64,000 nucleotides of DNA, from assembly GCF_034314085.1 (NCBI RefSeq), contig NZ_JAVIWI010000001.1:3968001-4032000 (forward strand), in the 5' to 3' direction. Positions 55,353-62,281 of this stretch are shown here, piece by piece. Origin of the DNA: Undibacterium sp. 5I1. GTDB taxonomy: Bacteria > Pseudomonadota > Gammaproteobacteria > Burkholderiales > Burkholderiaceae_D. The number at the start of each line of letters is the position of its first letter. The first letter of the stretch is position 1. The notes beneath the pieces were generated by a model. The model was given only the letters and a program-made list of their open reading frames with translations, was not told the DNA's origin and did no database searches. Position numbers and translations under genes: made by a program.

Positions 55353-55380
55353 CTGCATTAGCTGCATTAGCTGCATCAGC
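55353..55380. repeat. 9-bp tandem repeat (TGCATTAGC)
   Basis: Three copies of a 9-base unit, the last with one change, just 3' of the chalcone-isomerase-like stop. Intergenic; a slippage-prone tract. Confidence 0.6.
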
Positions 55381-55384
55381 TATG

Positions 55385-55978
55385 TTAGCCGTTACTGCCA
55401 GCCAGCAATTTTTGGCGCAAATCCGGAGCAGTTGTTTTTTTGTCTAACCAGATGGAAAAAAAAGCATTCGCAAAATCAGCGTCTTTAATTTCACCCAATA
55501 ACTTTCCATCTAAGTAAAACCGGGCTGCTTCGGCAGGTATAAAAATGCCGGTAATGTGATTACCTTCTTTTACATCAGGAAACAGTTTTCGCATTTGCTC
55601 CAGCCAGATTTTGCGCTGATCTGCCGTGCCTAATTTTAGCTTCTGAATCTCTTCAATACTCGCTTCGGCAATTTTGCTGCCCACCAGTGAGCGTGCATAT
55701 GTCAAATCCAGGGCTAGCGGTTGCTGGCCTAATTTACCGCTGGCCTCGGGTGTATAGCCATCTTTGCCAACCCACAACTGAGCATCATAAACCGCAATTC
55801 CGAACCAGCGAAATGTGCCACTACCCAAAGCATGTGCTTGCGGGATTTCTTTTTTGATGTGCTCTGAGTCCGCCGCCATTGCTGCCATTGCTGTCATGGT
55901 CACCGAGCTAGCGAGTAGCAGTGGGCATAGCAACAAAAATAAAGCACGCAGTAAGCGTGATGGATGCGTGCGACTCAT
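55385..55978 (-). CDS. chalcone isomerase-like exported protein
   Basis: 197 residues with a signal peptide (about 1-36). GSGTFRWFGIAVYDAQLWVG, LTYARSLVGSKIAEASIEEI and GIFIPAEAARFYLDGKLLGEI define the bacterial chalcone-isomerase-like (lipid-binding) family, related to fatty-acid-binding folds. Real chalcone isomerase chemistry is not expected. It overlaps the cyclopropane synthase gene by four bases and is probably periplasmic. The C-terminus FSIWLDKKT is normal. Confidence 0.88.
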   Translation of the reverse strand: MSRTHPSRLLRALFLLLCPLLLASSVTMTAMAAMAADSEHIKKEIPQAHALGSGTFRWFGIAVYDAQLWVGKDGYTPEASGKLGQQPLALDLTYARSLVGSKIAEASIEEIQKLKLGTADQRKIWLEQMRKLFPDVKEGNHITGIFIPAEAARFYLDGKLLGEIKDADFANAFFSIWLDKKTTAPDLRQKLLAGSNG

Positions 55979-57213
55979 TTTTTCACCAAAGTGAACTGTG
56001 CAACATCAATACTATGAGCGCGGAAGCCTGCTTCGCAATAGGCCAGATAAAATTCCCATGTACGGAAAAATTCGTCGTCAAAACCTTGCGCCCTGATTTC
56101 TGTTAACTTGGCCATAAAGGCACTACGCCATTCTTGCAAAGTTCTGGCGTAGTCAAGACCAAAGGTAAAAGTATCAACGACTTCCAGACCATGTTCCTGC
56201 GCGTATTGTTTAAAGATTTGTATCGAAGGCAGCATGCCGCCGGGGAAAATGTATTGCTGAATAAAGTCTGTCCCTTTGCGATAACGGTCAAACAAGTCAT
56301 CGGCAATCACGATACTTTGCACGCAGGCACGACCACCTTTTTTTAGATTGCGGCTGATGCATTCAAAATAGCTTGGCCAGTAAGATTCACCGACGGCTTC
56401 AAACATTTCAATCGAGGCGATTGCGTCATAATTACCATGAGCATCGCGATAGTCCTGGATGTGCAATTTACTTTTTTCATGCAAGCCTGCTTTTTTCAAA
56501 CGCTCTTGCGCAAAATGGAGTTGTTCTGTCGATAGCGTCAGTCCGGTGACATGCGCAAATGCCTCGGTTGCGGCAACCTCCGCAAAACCGCCCCAGCCGC
56601 AGCCAATTTCCAGAATATTATCTTGTGGATGGACTTCTAATTGTTGCAAGATGCGGCGGTATTTTGCCAGTTGCGCATCATGCAAAGTTTCCACTTTATC
56701 GCCGGAGAATAAGGCGCTGGAATACGTCATAGAAGGGTCAAGCCACAGGCGATAAAAATCATTGCCGATGTCGTAGTGCGCATGAATATTTTTTTTGCTA
56801 CCAGAGCGTGAGTTACGGTTTAAAAAATGCTTCACCCGATACAGCAAGTTACCCCACCATGTGCCATAAATCACGGACTCTAACTGCTGACGATTGCGTG
56901 AAATCATTTCTATCAAAGCAGGTAGTTGTGGCGTACTCCAATTACCCGCAATGTAGCTTTCTGCAAAACCGATATCGCCAGATTTTAAGACCGAGCGGCA
57001 GAGCTGCCAATCTTTCATATGTAATTGAATTTTTGGATGATTGCCATCGCCAAAAGTCGCTACTTGCTGATCAGGAAATTGGATAGTCAGGCTACCGTGT
57101 TGCAGCTTATTGAGCAGACTAAGGACAAATTTTGCCTCTGCTGGAAACTCTGCTGTATTGATCGCTGCAGTTTGATCTTGGTCTGGGTTTAATGTTGGAT
57201 GCAGGCTGCTCAT
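55975..57213 (-). CDS. cyclopropane-fatty-acyl-phospholipid synthase family methyltransferase
   Basis: 412-residue SAM-dependent methyltransferase acting on unsaturated acyl chains of phospholipids. The SAM site is ILEIGCGWGGFAEVAA, with HYDIGNDFYRLWLDPSMTYS and QYIFPGGMLPS, both family hallmarks. The product may be a cyclopropane or methylated fatty acid. In Rhodobacter, a related enzyme in a cluster with FAD-dependent oxidoreductase and DUF1365-type neighbours takes part in furan fatty acid synthesis; whether that applies here is not shown. Confidence 0.92.
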   Translation of the reverse strand: MSSLHPTLNPDQDQTAAINTAEFPAEAKFVLSLLNKLQHGSLTIQFPDQQVATFGDGNHPKIQLHMKDWQLCRSVLKSGDIGFAESYIAGNWSTPQLPALIEMISRNRQQLESVIYGTWWGNLLYRVKHFLNRNSRSGSKKNIHAHYDIGNDFYRLWLDPSMTYSSALFSGDKVETLHDAQLAKYRRILQQLEVHPQDNILEIGCGWGGFAEVAATEAFAHVTGLTLSTEQLHFAQERLKKAGLHEKSKLHIQDYRDAHGNYDAIASIEMFEAVGESYWPSYFECISRNLKKGGRACVQSIVIADDLFDRYRKGTDFIQQYIFPGGMLPSIQIFKQYAQEHGLEVVDTFTFGLDYARTLQEWRSAFMAKLTEIRAQGFDDEFFRTWEFYLAYCEAGFRAHSIDVAQFTLVKK

Positions 57214-58022
57214 CGGCTTACCTCTTTGGCAGGGGGAATAGGTTTAGAGAAAAATGGAACACGTTTTATCCAGAGATAAAGCGCTTGTAAATGGATGCGT
57301 GCGACGATACCGAAGGTAAGTAAGGGATAGCGCAGCAAAACCCACGCAACGAGTTGGTTGCTGAGAGAGTTTTCTCCACCGGCGATACTGGTCAATAACA
57401 AAGGTCCGGTGTCGTCGTCATAATCAATTCGTGCAACGTGCTGTAACCGAATTGCATCACCGATCTGGCGCGTCGCTTGCATAAAGCGAAAACGGTATTT
57501 GCCTTCTATCGCGCAAAAAGGGGAGACATGGAAGATTTTTTTTGCGCTTAATTCCTGGCCATATTTTTGTGCAGTACCAGTATCTAGCAAGTAAATATGT
57601 TTTTCGCCATAGGTATTGCGTACCTCACACACGATGGCACGCAATTCGCCATCTTCGCGATGGCAAAACCAGAATGAGACTGGGTTAAATACATAACCTA
57701 ATACTCTTGGAAAACTTTGTAGCCAGATTTCACCCCTTGCATCAGTGATGTTTTCTGAAGCGAGTAAGTGATCAATCCACGCCAACAAGGTTTGCTGCCC
57801 ATCGCCATGATCCTTATCGTAGAACGACATCAGATTAAAACGATTGCGTGAGAACAGGCGACATCCGTTTTGGCTGGCGCTGACACTTGCATTTTCCATA
57901 GAGCGCAAAGGCACACGGATAAAAAATACGCCATAGTTAAAACGATTCGCCGCCGGACGCAAACGGTGATGCCGTACCTCTCCTATACAGAGTTGGATGG
58001 TAGCGGGTAGCTTGGTGTCCAT
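57210..58022 (-). CDS. DUF1365 family protein
   Basis: 270 residues. GEVRHHRLRPAANRFNYGVF at the start, YVFNPVSFWFCH and FHVSPFCAIEGKYRF are the family signatures. No enzymatic activity known, but it always accompanies the FAD-dependent oxidoreductase and cyclopropane synthase. It is co-translated with both: three bases from the upstream stop and a four-base overlap downstream. Likely membrane-associated by a C-terminal hydrophobic stretch (about 228-250). Confidence 0.92.
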   Translation of the reverse strand: MDTKLPATIQLCIGEVRHHRLRPAANRFNYGVFFIRVPLRSMENASVSASQNGCRLFSRNRFNLMSFYDKDHGDGQQTLLAWIDHLLASENITDARGEIWLQSFPRVLGYVFNPVSFWFCHREDGELRAIVCEVRNTYGEKHIYLLDTGTAQKYGQELSAKKIFHVSPFCAIEGKYRFRFMQATRQIGDAIRLQHVARIDYDDDTGPLLLTSIAGGENSLSNQLVAWVLLRYPLLTFGIVARIHLQALYLWIKRVPFFSKPIPPAKEVSR

Positions 58023-58025
58023 GGT

Positions 58026-59345
58026 TCAGGCAGCCTTGCTAGTTTGTTGCTGATGCTGCGACAGCAATTGCTCTGCGACAGCTAAGCCTGATTTCAAGCC
58101 ATCTTCATGAAAGCCATATCCAGTCCAGGCACCGGCAAACCAGGTGTGTGCCTGACCTTGGATTTGGTGTAAGCGAGTTTGTGCTTGTATGGCCTTTTGA
58201 TCAAACACGGGATGCGCATAATCAAAGCTGGCCAAGACTTTTGCCGGATCAGGCTCGCTGATCGGATTTAAGGTCACGATCACTGGTGTACTGAATGGTA
58301 AAGGCTGCAATTGATTAATCAGATAATGTACGCAGACCTTGGGTTCGGCACCGCTCTCACTTTGGTAATTCCAGGCCGACCAGGCTTTTTTCTGCTCGGG
58401 TAAAAAGCGGGCGTCGGTATGCAATACCGCTCTGTTGGGCTCATAAGTGACTGCCGATAAAATGGCCCGCTCGTTGGTGGAGGCGTCTGCCAGCATGCGC
58501 AGGCTCTGGTCGCTATGAGTTGCTAAAACGACGTGATCAAATTCTTGCAAACCATCTTTGGTCTGGATCTGTACCGTCTTTTTGGGTGTGCGGTGGACCG
58601 CCAGAACAGGCGTGTTTAGATAACGATTTGGTAGCTCTTTGAGCATTTGATCGACATAGTGTTTAGCTCCGCCTTTGACGGTTTGCCAGCGCGGTCTGTC
58701 ATTGACTTGCAACAAGCCATGATTGTGGCAAAACTGTACAAACGACGACAAAGGAAAGGCCATCATCGCAGCGGTAGGGCAAGACCAGATGCAGGCCGCC
58801 ATCGGCAGTAAATACCAGGAACGGAATTCTGCGCTGTAGTGATGCTTATCTAAAAAAGCGCCGAGCGAAAGCTGAAAATCATTATTACTGTTAGCTGATG
58901 CTGTTGCCGCTTCTTTCGCCGCATTGGCCAGCGCCGTAGTTTGCTTGTTAAAACGTAAGATGTCTCTTAGCATGCGCAAAAAGCCGGGGCTTAACAAATT
59001 GCGACGTTGTGCGAAAACAGTATCAAGATTGGCGCCCGCCCATTCCATCATCCGCTTGCCGATGGGCATTTTTACCGAAAATGACATGTCGGTAGCGACG
59101 GTTTCTATCTGAAGTTCTTTAAATAGCTGGACTAGATTGGGATAGGTTTTGTGGTTAAACACTAAAAACCCTGTATCGACACCATAAGTGCAGCCGTCTA
59201 GGGTCACATCTACGGTGTGCGTGTGTCCACCAAAATAATCATTGGCTTCAAACAAGCTAACGTGATGTTGCGCCTGGGATAAGCGATAAGCGCAAGAGAG
59301 GCCGGAGATGCCGGAACCGATGACTGCAATTTTCATCATATTCAA
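58026..59345 (-). CDS. FAD-dependent oxidoreductase (amine oxidase/desaturase type)
   Basis: 439-residue flavoprotein. The N-terminal dinucleotide motif GSGISGLSCAYRLS (about residues 10-23) and GGHTHTV follow the pattern of amine oxidase and phytoene-desaturase families. The C-terminus has WFAGAWTGYGFHEDGLKSGL, an FAD-binding segment. It is first in a seven-gene operon with DUF1365 and cyclopropane synthase, so its substrate is probably an acyl chain in the membrane. The ATG at 59345 gives MNMMKIAV; a later Met (position 4) also fits. Confidence 0.9.
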   Translation of the reverse strand: MNMMKIAVIGSGISGLSCAYRLSQAQHHVSLFEANDYFGGHTHTVDVTLDGCTYGVDTGFLVFNHKTYPNLVQLFKELQIETVATDMSFSVKMPIGKRMMEWAGANLDTVFAQRRNLLSPGFLRMLRDILRFNKQTTALANAAKEAATASANSNNDFQLSLGAFLDKHHYSAEFRSWYLLPMAACIWSCPTAAMMAFPLSSFVQFCHNHGLLQVNDRPRWQTVKGGAKHYVDQMLKELPNRYLNTPVLAVHRTPKKTVQIQTKDGLQEFDHVVLATHSDQSLRMLADASTNERAILSAVTYEPNRAVLHTDARFLPEQKKAWSAWNYQSESGAEPKVCVHYLINQLQPLPFSTPVIVTLNPISEPDPAKVLASFDYAHPVFDQKAIQAQTRLHQIQGQAHTWFAGAWTGYGFHEDGLKSGLAVAEQLLSQHQQQTSKAA

Positions 59346-59511
59346 ACAAGGAAGGTAGTAGTCTATTAATATAATTGCAAAGTTACTTTGCTTCTACTGT
59401 CTTTTACGCATGACTTGAGTAAACGGATTCAATTCCAATGATTTACCTACACAAAGACAATCTTTGATTCGCTGATCGGATTGCTGAATCTTTATGTTTA
59501 ATTTCCACGTA

Positions 59512-59540
59512 TAAAAATGGGCACGCTCTAGCGCACCCAT
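59512..59540 (-). terminator. intrinsic terminator of the glutathione peroxidase gene
   Basis: On the minus strand ATGGGTGCGCT pairs with AGCGTGCCCAT (two G-T wobbles), followed by TTTTT. It lies about 97 bases after the stop codon and before the lipid operon. Confidence 0.75.
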
Positions 59541-59636
59541 ATTTACAACGATACATTAATTACTGACCGATCTTTGCTATGACCCGTTCTTTATAGTTTT
59601 GCCCCTGATTATTTACTTTGCGACCCGCAATTAAGC

Positions 59637-60221
59637 TTATTGCGCCAACGCTTTTTCGATATCTGCGACCAATTTTTTATCGTCTGGCGTAGTCACGCTG
59701 GAGTAAGCCGCTACGACATTGCCTTTGCGATCGATCAGATATTTATAAAAATTCCATTTTGGTGTGGTGCCGGTTGCCTTGATTAATTCTGCATGCAAGG
59801 GATTGACGTCTTTTCCTTTGACCGATGATTTAGAGAACATCGGGAATTTCACGCCGTAGGTATTAAAGCAAAAATCGGCGATTTCCTTGCTGTTACCTGG
59901 TTCTTGCTGACCAAAATCATTGGATGGAAAGCCGAGCACAACCAAGCCTTTAGGATTATATTTGGCGTGTAACGCTTCCAAGCCTTGATATTGGCTGGTA
60001 AAGCCGCAGTAGCTGGCAGTATTCACAACCAGAGTCACTTTGCCGGCGTACTGACAAAGATCTTGTGGCGCATCGTCTTGTAAGCGGTTAAACGTATGGT
60101 GTAACACGGCAGGGCAACTTGCGGTAGTGTCTGCCAGTGCAGTATCCGGGATTGCAACGCTAGAAATGCCAGCAACCAAGCTGAATAATAATGCGCCGCT
60201 GATTTTGTGAGAATAAGACAT
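59637..60221 (-). CDS. exported glutathione peroxidase
   Basis: 194 residues. A signal peptide (about 1-30) sends it to the periplasm. The peroxidatic Cys72 is in NTASYCGFT; GFPSNDFGQQEPG carries the Gln and KWNFYKYL the Trp of the tetrad. A Cys rather than selenocysteine form, probably thioredoxin-dependent, though glutathione cannot be excluded. It reduces peroxides, perhaps lipid hydroperoxides, which would fit its neighbour, the fatty-acid operon. AGGAG lies upstream of the ATG. Confidence 0.92.
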   Translation of the reverse strand: MSYSHKISGALLFSLVAGISSVAIPDTALADTTASCPAVLHHTFNRLQDDAPQDLCQYAGKVTLVVNTASYCGFTSQYQGLEALHAKYNPKGLVVLGFPSNDFGQQEPGNSKEIADFCFNTYGVKFPMFSKSSVKGKDVNPLHAELIKATGTTPKWNFYKYLIDRKGNVVAAYSSVTTPDDKKLVADIEKALAQ

Positions 60222-60485
60222 ACATGCTCCTTGATTACGATGACATCCAATTTGACTTGGTTTGCGTATCTTATATTAAGTTGAAAAATTCTGTCATACC
60301 CCAACATGAACAGAAAGTAGACCCAGAATTTGCACCATCTCAGAGTATGTTTTTGTGGATAAATCCTGATTTGCTCATCTGAGGAATGTCCCGCTTTCGA
60401 TTTTTATTTGTCGTGAAGCAGTCATATCTGTCTGGTAAAATCGAGTAAATATTTTTATTTTTGCTGTAACTTTGTAAGGGTCATT

Positions 60486-61367
60486 ATGCTTTACCCAGAA
60501 CTGTTTAAATCCTTAGAGCAAGTCCGCTGGAACATGGATACCGACATCAAGTGGGATCAGTACGATGCTTCTAAGTTGACGTTGGAACAGGCGCAAACCA
60601 TCAAAATGAACGCGATTACCGAATGGTCTGCATTGCCTGCCACAGAAATGTTTTTGCGTGATAACCGGGGCGACAGCGATTTTTGCGCTTTTATGTCCAT
60701 CTGGTTTTTTGAAGAGCAAAAGCATTCTTTGGTCCTGATGGAGTATCTGCGTCGCTTCCACCCGGAATTGGTACCAACCGAGGAAGAGCTGGATAAAGTT
60801 CGCTTTGAATTTGATCCTGCCCCACCGCTAGAAACCCTGATGCTGCATTTTTGCGGCGAGATTCGCTTAAACCATTGGTATCGTTGTGCCTCCGACTGGC
60901 ACACCGAACCCGTCATTAAACAAATTTATAAAATCATTAGCCAGGATGAAGCACGGCATGGCGGCGCCTATTTGCGCTATATGAAAAAAGCCTTGGGCGA
61001 AGCAGGCGATACTGCGCGTGCAGCTTTCGCCAAGATCGGCGTCTTGATGGCATCAGCCCGCCGCACGGAAAAGCCTTTGCATCCGACCAATTTGCATGTC
61101 AATCAATCGCTGTTTCCTAATGACACCATACAAAGCCGCTTGCCAGATCCTGATTGGCTGGAGCGTTGGTTAGACGGGCAAATTAATTTTGATATCGTGT
61201 GGGAAAAGAAAGTCATAGAACGTATTTTGCATAATATGTCGCTACTGTTTGAGCGTACTTTTGAGTCGGTACAAGATTTGAATCGCTATCGTAAGGAAGT
61301 GTCACAAAGGTTGGCTGCGAGTGACAATGCGGTGCTGGCGGCTGGCGTGGTGCCAGGCGCTGTTTAA
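60486..61367 (+). CDS. ferritin-like diiron protein, acyl-ACP desaturase-like
   Basis: 293 residues, all-helical. Iron ligand candidates are Glu46, the EEQKH motif (Glu77, His80), Glu125 in CGEIRLNH and the DEARH motif (Glu155, His158), a diiron-carboxylate set. The length and pattern resemble stearoyl-ACP desaturase relatives and other ferritin-like oxidases. The substrate is unknown. It is transcribed alone, divergently from the peroxidase, with TAAGGG ahead of the ATG and a terminator after it. Confidence 0.85.
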   Translation: MLYPELFKSLEQVRWNMDTDIKWDQYDASKLTLEQAQTIKMNAITEWSALPATEMFLRDNRGDSDFCAFMSIWFFEEQKHSLVLMEYLRRFHPELVPTEEELDKVRFEFDPAPPLETLMLHFCGEIRLNHWYRCASDWHTEPVIKQIYKIISQDEARHGGAYLRYMKKALGEAGDTARAAFAKIGVLMASARRTEKPLHPTNLHVNQSLFPNDTIQSRLPDPDWLERWLDGQINFDIVWEKKVIERILHNMSLLFERTFESVQDLNRYRKEVSQRLAASDNAVLAAGVVPGAV

Positions 61368-61414
61368 GATTGATGGCTAGCCTCGGCTGGTCGTGAATCT
61401 GATTTGGTTTTACT

Positions 61415-61447
61415 AAAAATAGCTGCATTTTTTTGCGGCTATTTTTT
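61415..61447 (+). terminator. intrinsic terminator after the ferritin-like gene
   Basis: AAAATAGCTGC and GCGGCTATTTT form a stem with one G-T pair, then TTTT. It is 48 bases after the stop codon. Confidence 0.75.
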
Positions 61448-61457
61448 ATAAATATTT

Positions 61458-61543
61458 AATATACTCCCCATTATTTTTATAAAAAATGCCTTATTGTCCA
61501 GTTTTTATATGGACGATTAAAATATACATACTGGGAGTATATT
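61458..61543. repeat. 86-bp palindromic repeat, copy 10 (best consensus)
   Basis: Forward copy with AATATACTCCCC at the left, TTTTTATAAAAAATGCC in the arm, ATTGTCCA in the core, ATGGAC, TTAAAATATACAT and GGGAGTATATT at the right. It follows directly on a terminator, as copies 2 and 5 do. Confidence 0.92.
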
Positions 61544-61662
61544 GACAGTTGTTTGCAGGAATCGTGAAAATTATCTGGCACCAGGAGTCTTATCCGGTAT
61601 CCGTTTTTATCAGCATTCTGCCTACTGACATTGGCCGATGGATTGAATCGATAGCAAAATAA

Positions 61663-62142
61663 ATGGACTATTTCGAGAACAAAATCACCAGCTTCGCTGA
61701 TCTGCAACAACGCGTCGCCGCCTTGCCAAAACCGGTCGTAATGACCAACGGTGTATTTGATATTTTGCATCGTGGTCACGTCACTTATCTGGCGCAAGCA
61801 CGCATGTTAGGTGGTTCTTTGGTGGTGGCGGTCAACACAGATGCATCGGTCAGACGCTTAGGCAAGGGCGATGACAGGCCGGTCAATCAATCTCAGGACA
61901 GAATGGCGGTATTAGCCGCGTTGGAAGCGGTCAGCCTGGTCGTGGATTTTGATGACGACACTGCCTTGCAGGCGGTGCAACTGGCGCACCCGGACATCTA
62001 CGTTAAAGGCGGCGATTACGATATGAGTGCCATCCCCGAAGGCCAGGCAGTATTAGCCTATGGTGGTCAGGTTGCTGCCATTGAATTTGAACATGATCGT
62101 TCTACCAGCCAATTATTAGCGCGAGTGCGCTCACAAAAATAA
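61663..62142 (+). CDS. rfaE2: D-glycero-beta-D-manno-heptose 1-phosphate adenylyltransferase
   Basis: 159-residue nucleotidyltransferase making ADP-heptose for LPS core. The HxGH motif in NGVFDILHRGH (about residues 28-38), DRMAVLAALE and VKGGDYDMS are diagnostic. It is the C-terminal half of E. coli HldE as a stand-alone protein, so the kinase half (RfaE1) is elsewhere. No strong ribosome-binding site is visible before the ATG. Confidence 0.95.
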   Translation: MDYFENKITSFADLQQRVAALPKPVVMTNGVFDILHRGHVTYLAQARMLGGSLVVAVNTDASVRRLGKGDDRPVNQSQDRMAVLAALEAVSLVVDFDDDTALQAVQLAHPDIYVKGGDYDMSAIPEGQAVLAYGGQVAAIEFEHDRSTSQLLARVRSQK

Positions 62143-62281
62143 ATAGAACCTGCGCAAGACGATTCAAGTTGTGTTGCAGCGCTCGCACTTAAATCGCGGT
62201 GGCGTTATTGCTCTGCGCGGCACATGCCATTTGCGTTGCTGCGAAGTGGTAGCGGTCTAATGGACAATCTGGGTTTAAACT

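Noticed and set aside
55277-55384. Ala/Lys-rich tail in another frame after the chalcone-isomerase-like stop
   Set aside because: It would need a frameshift, and the protein already ends where the family normally does.
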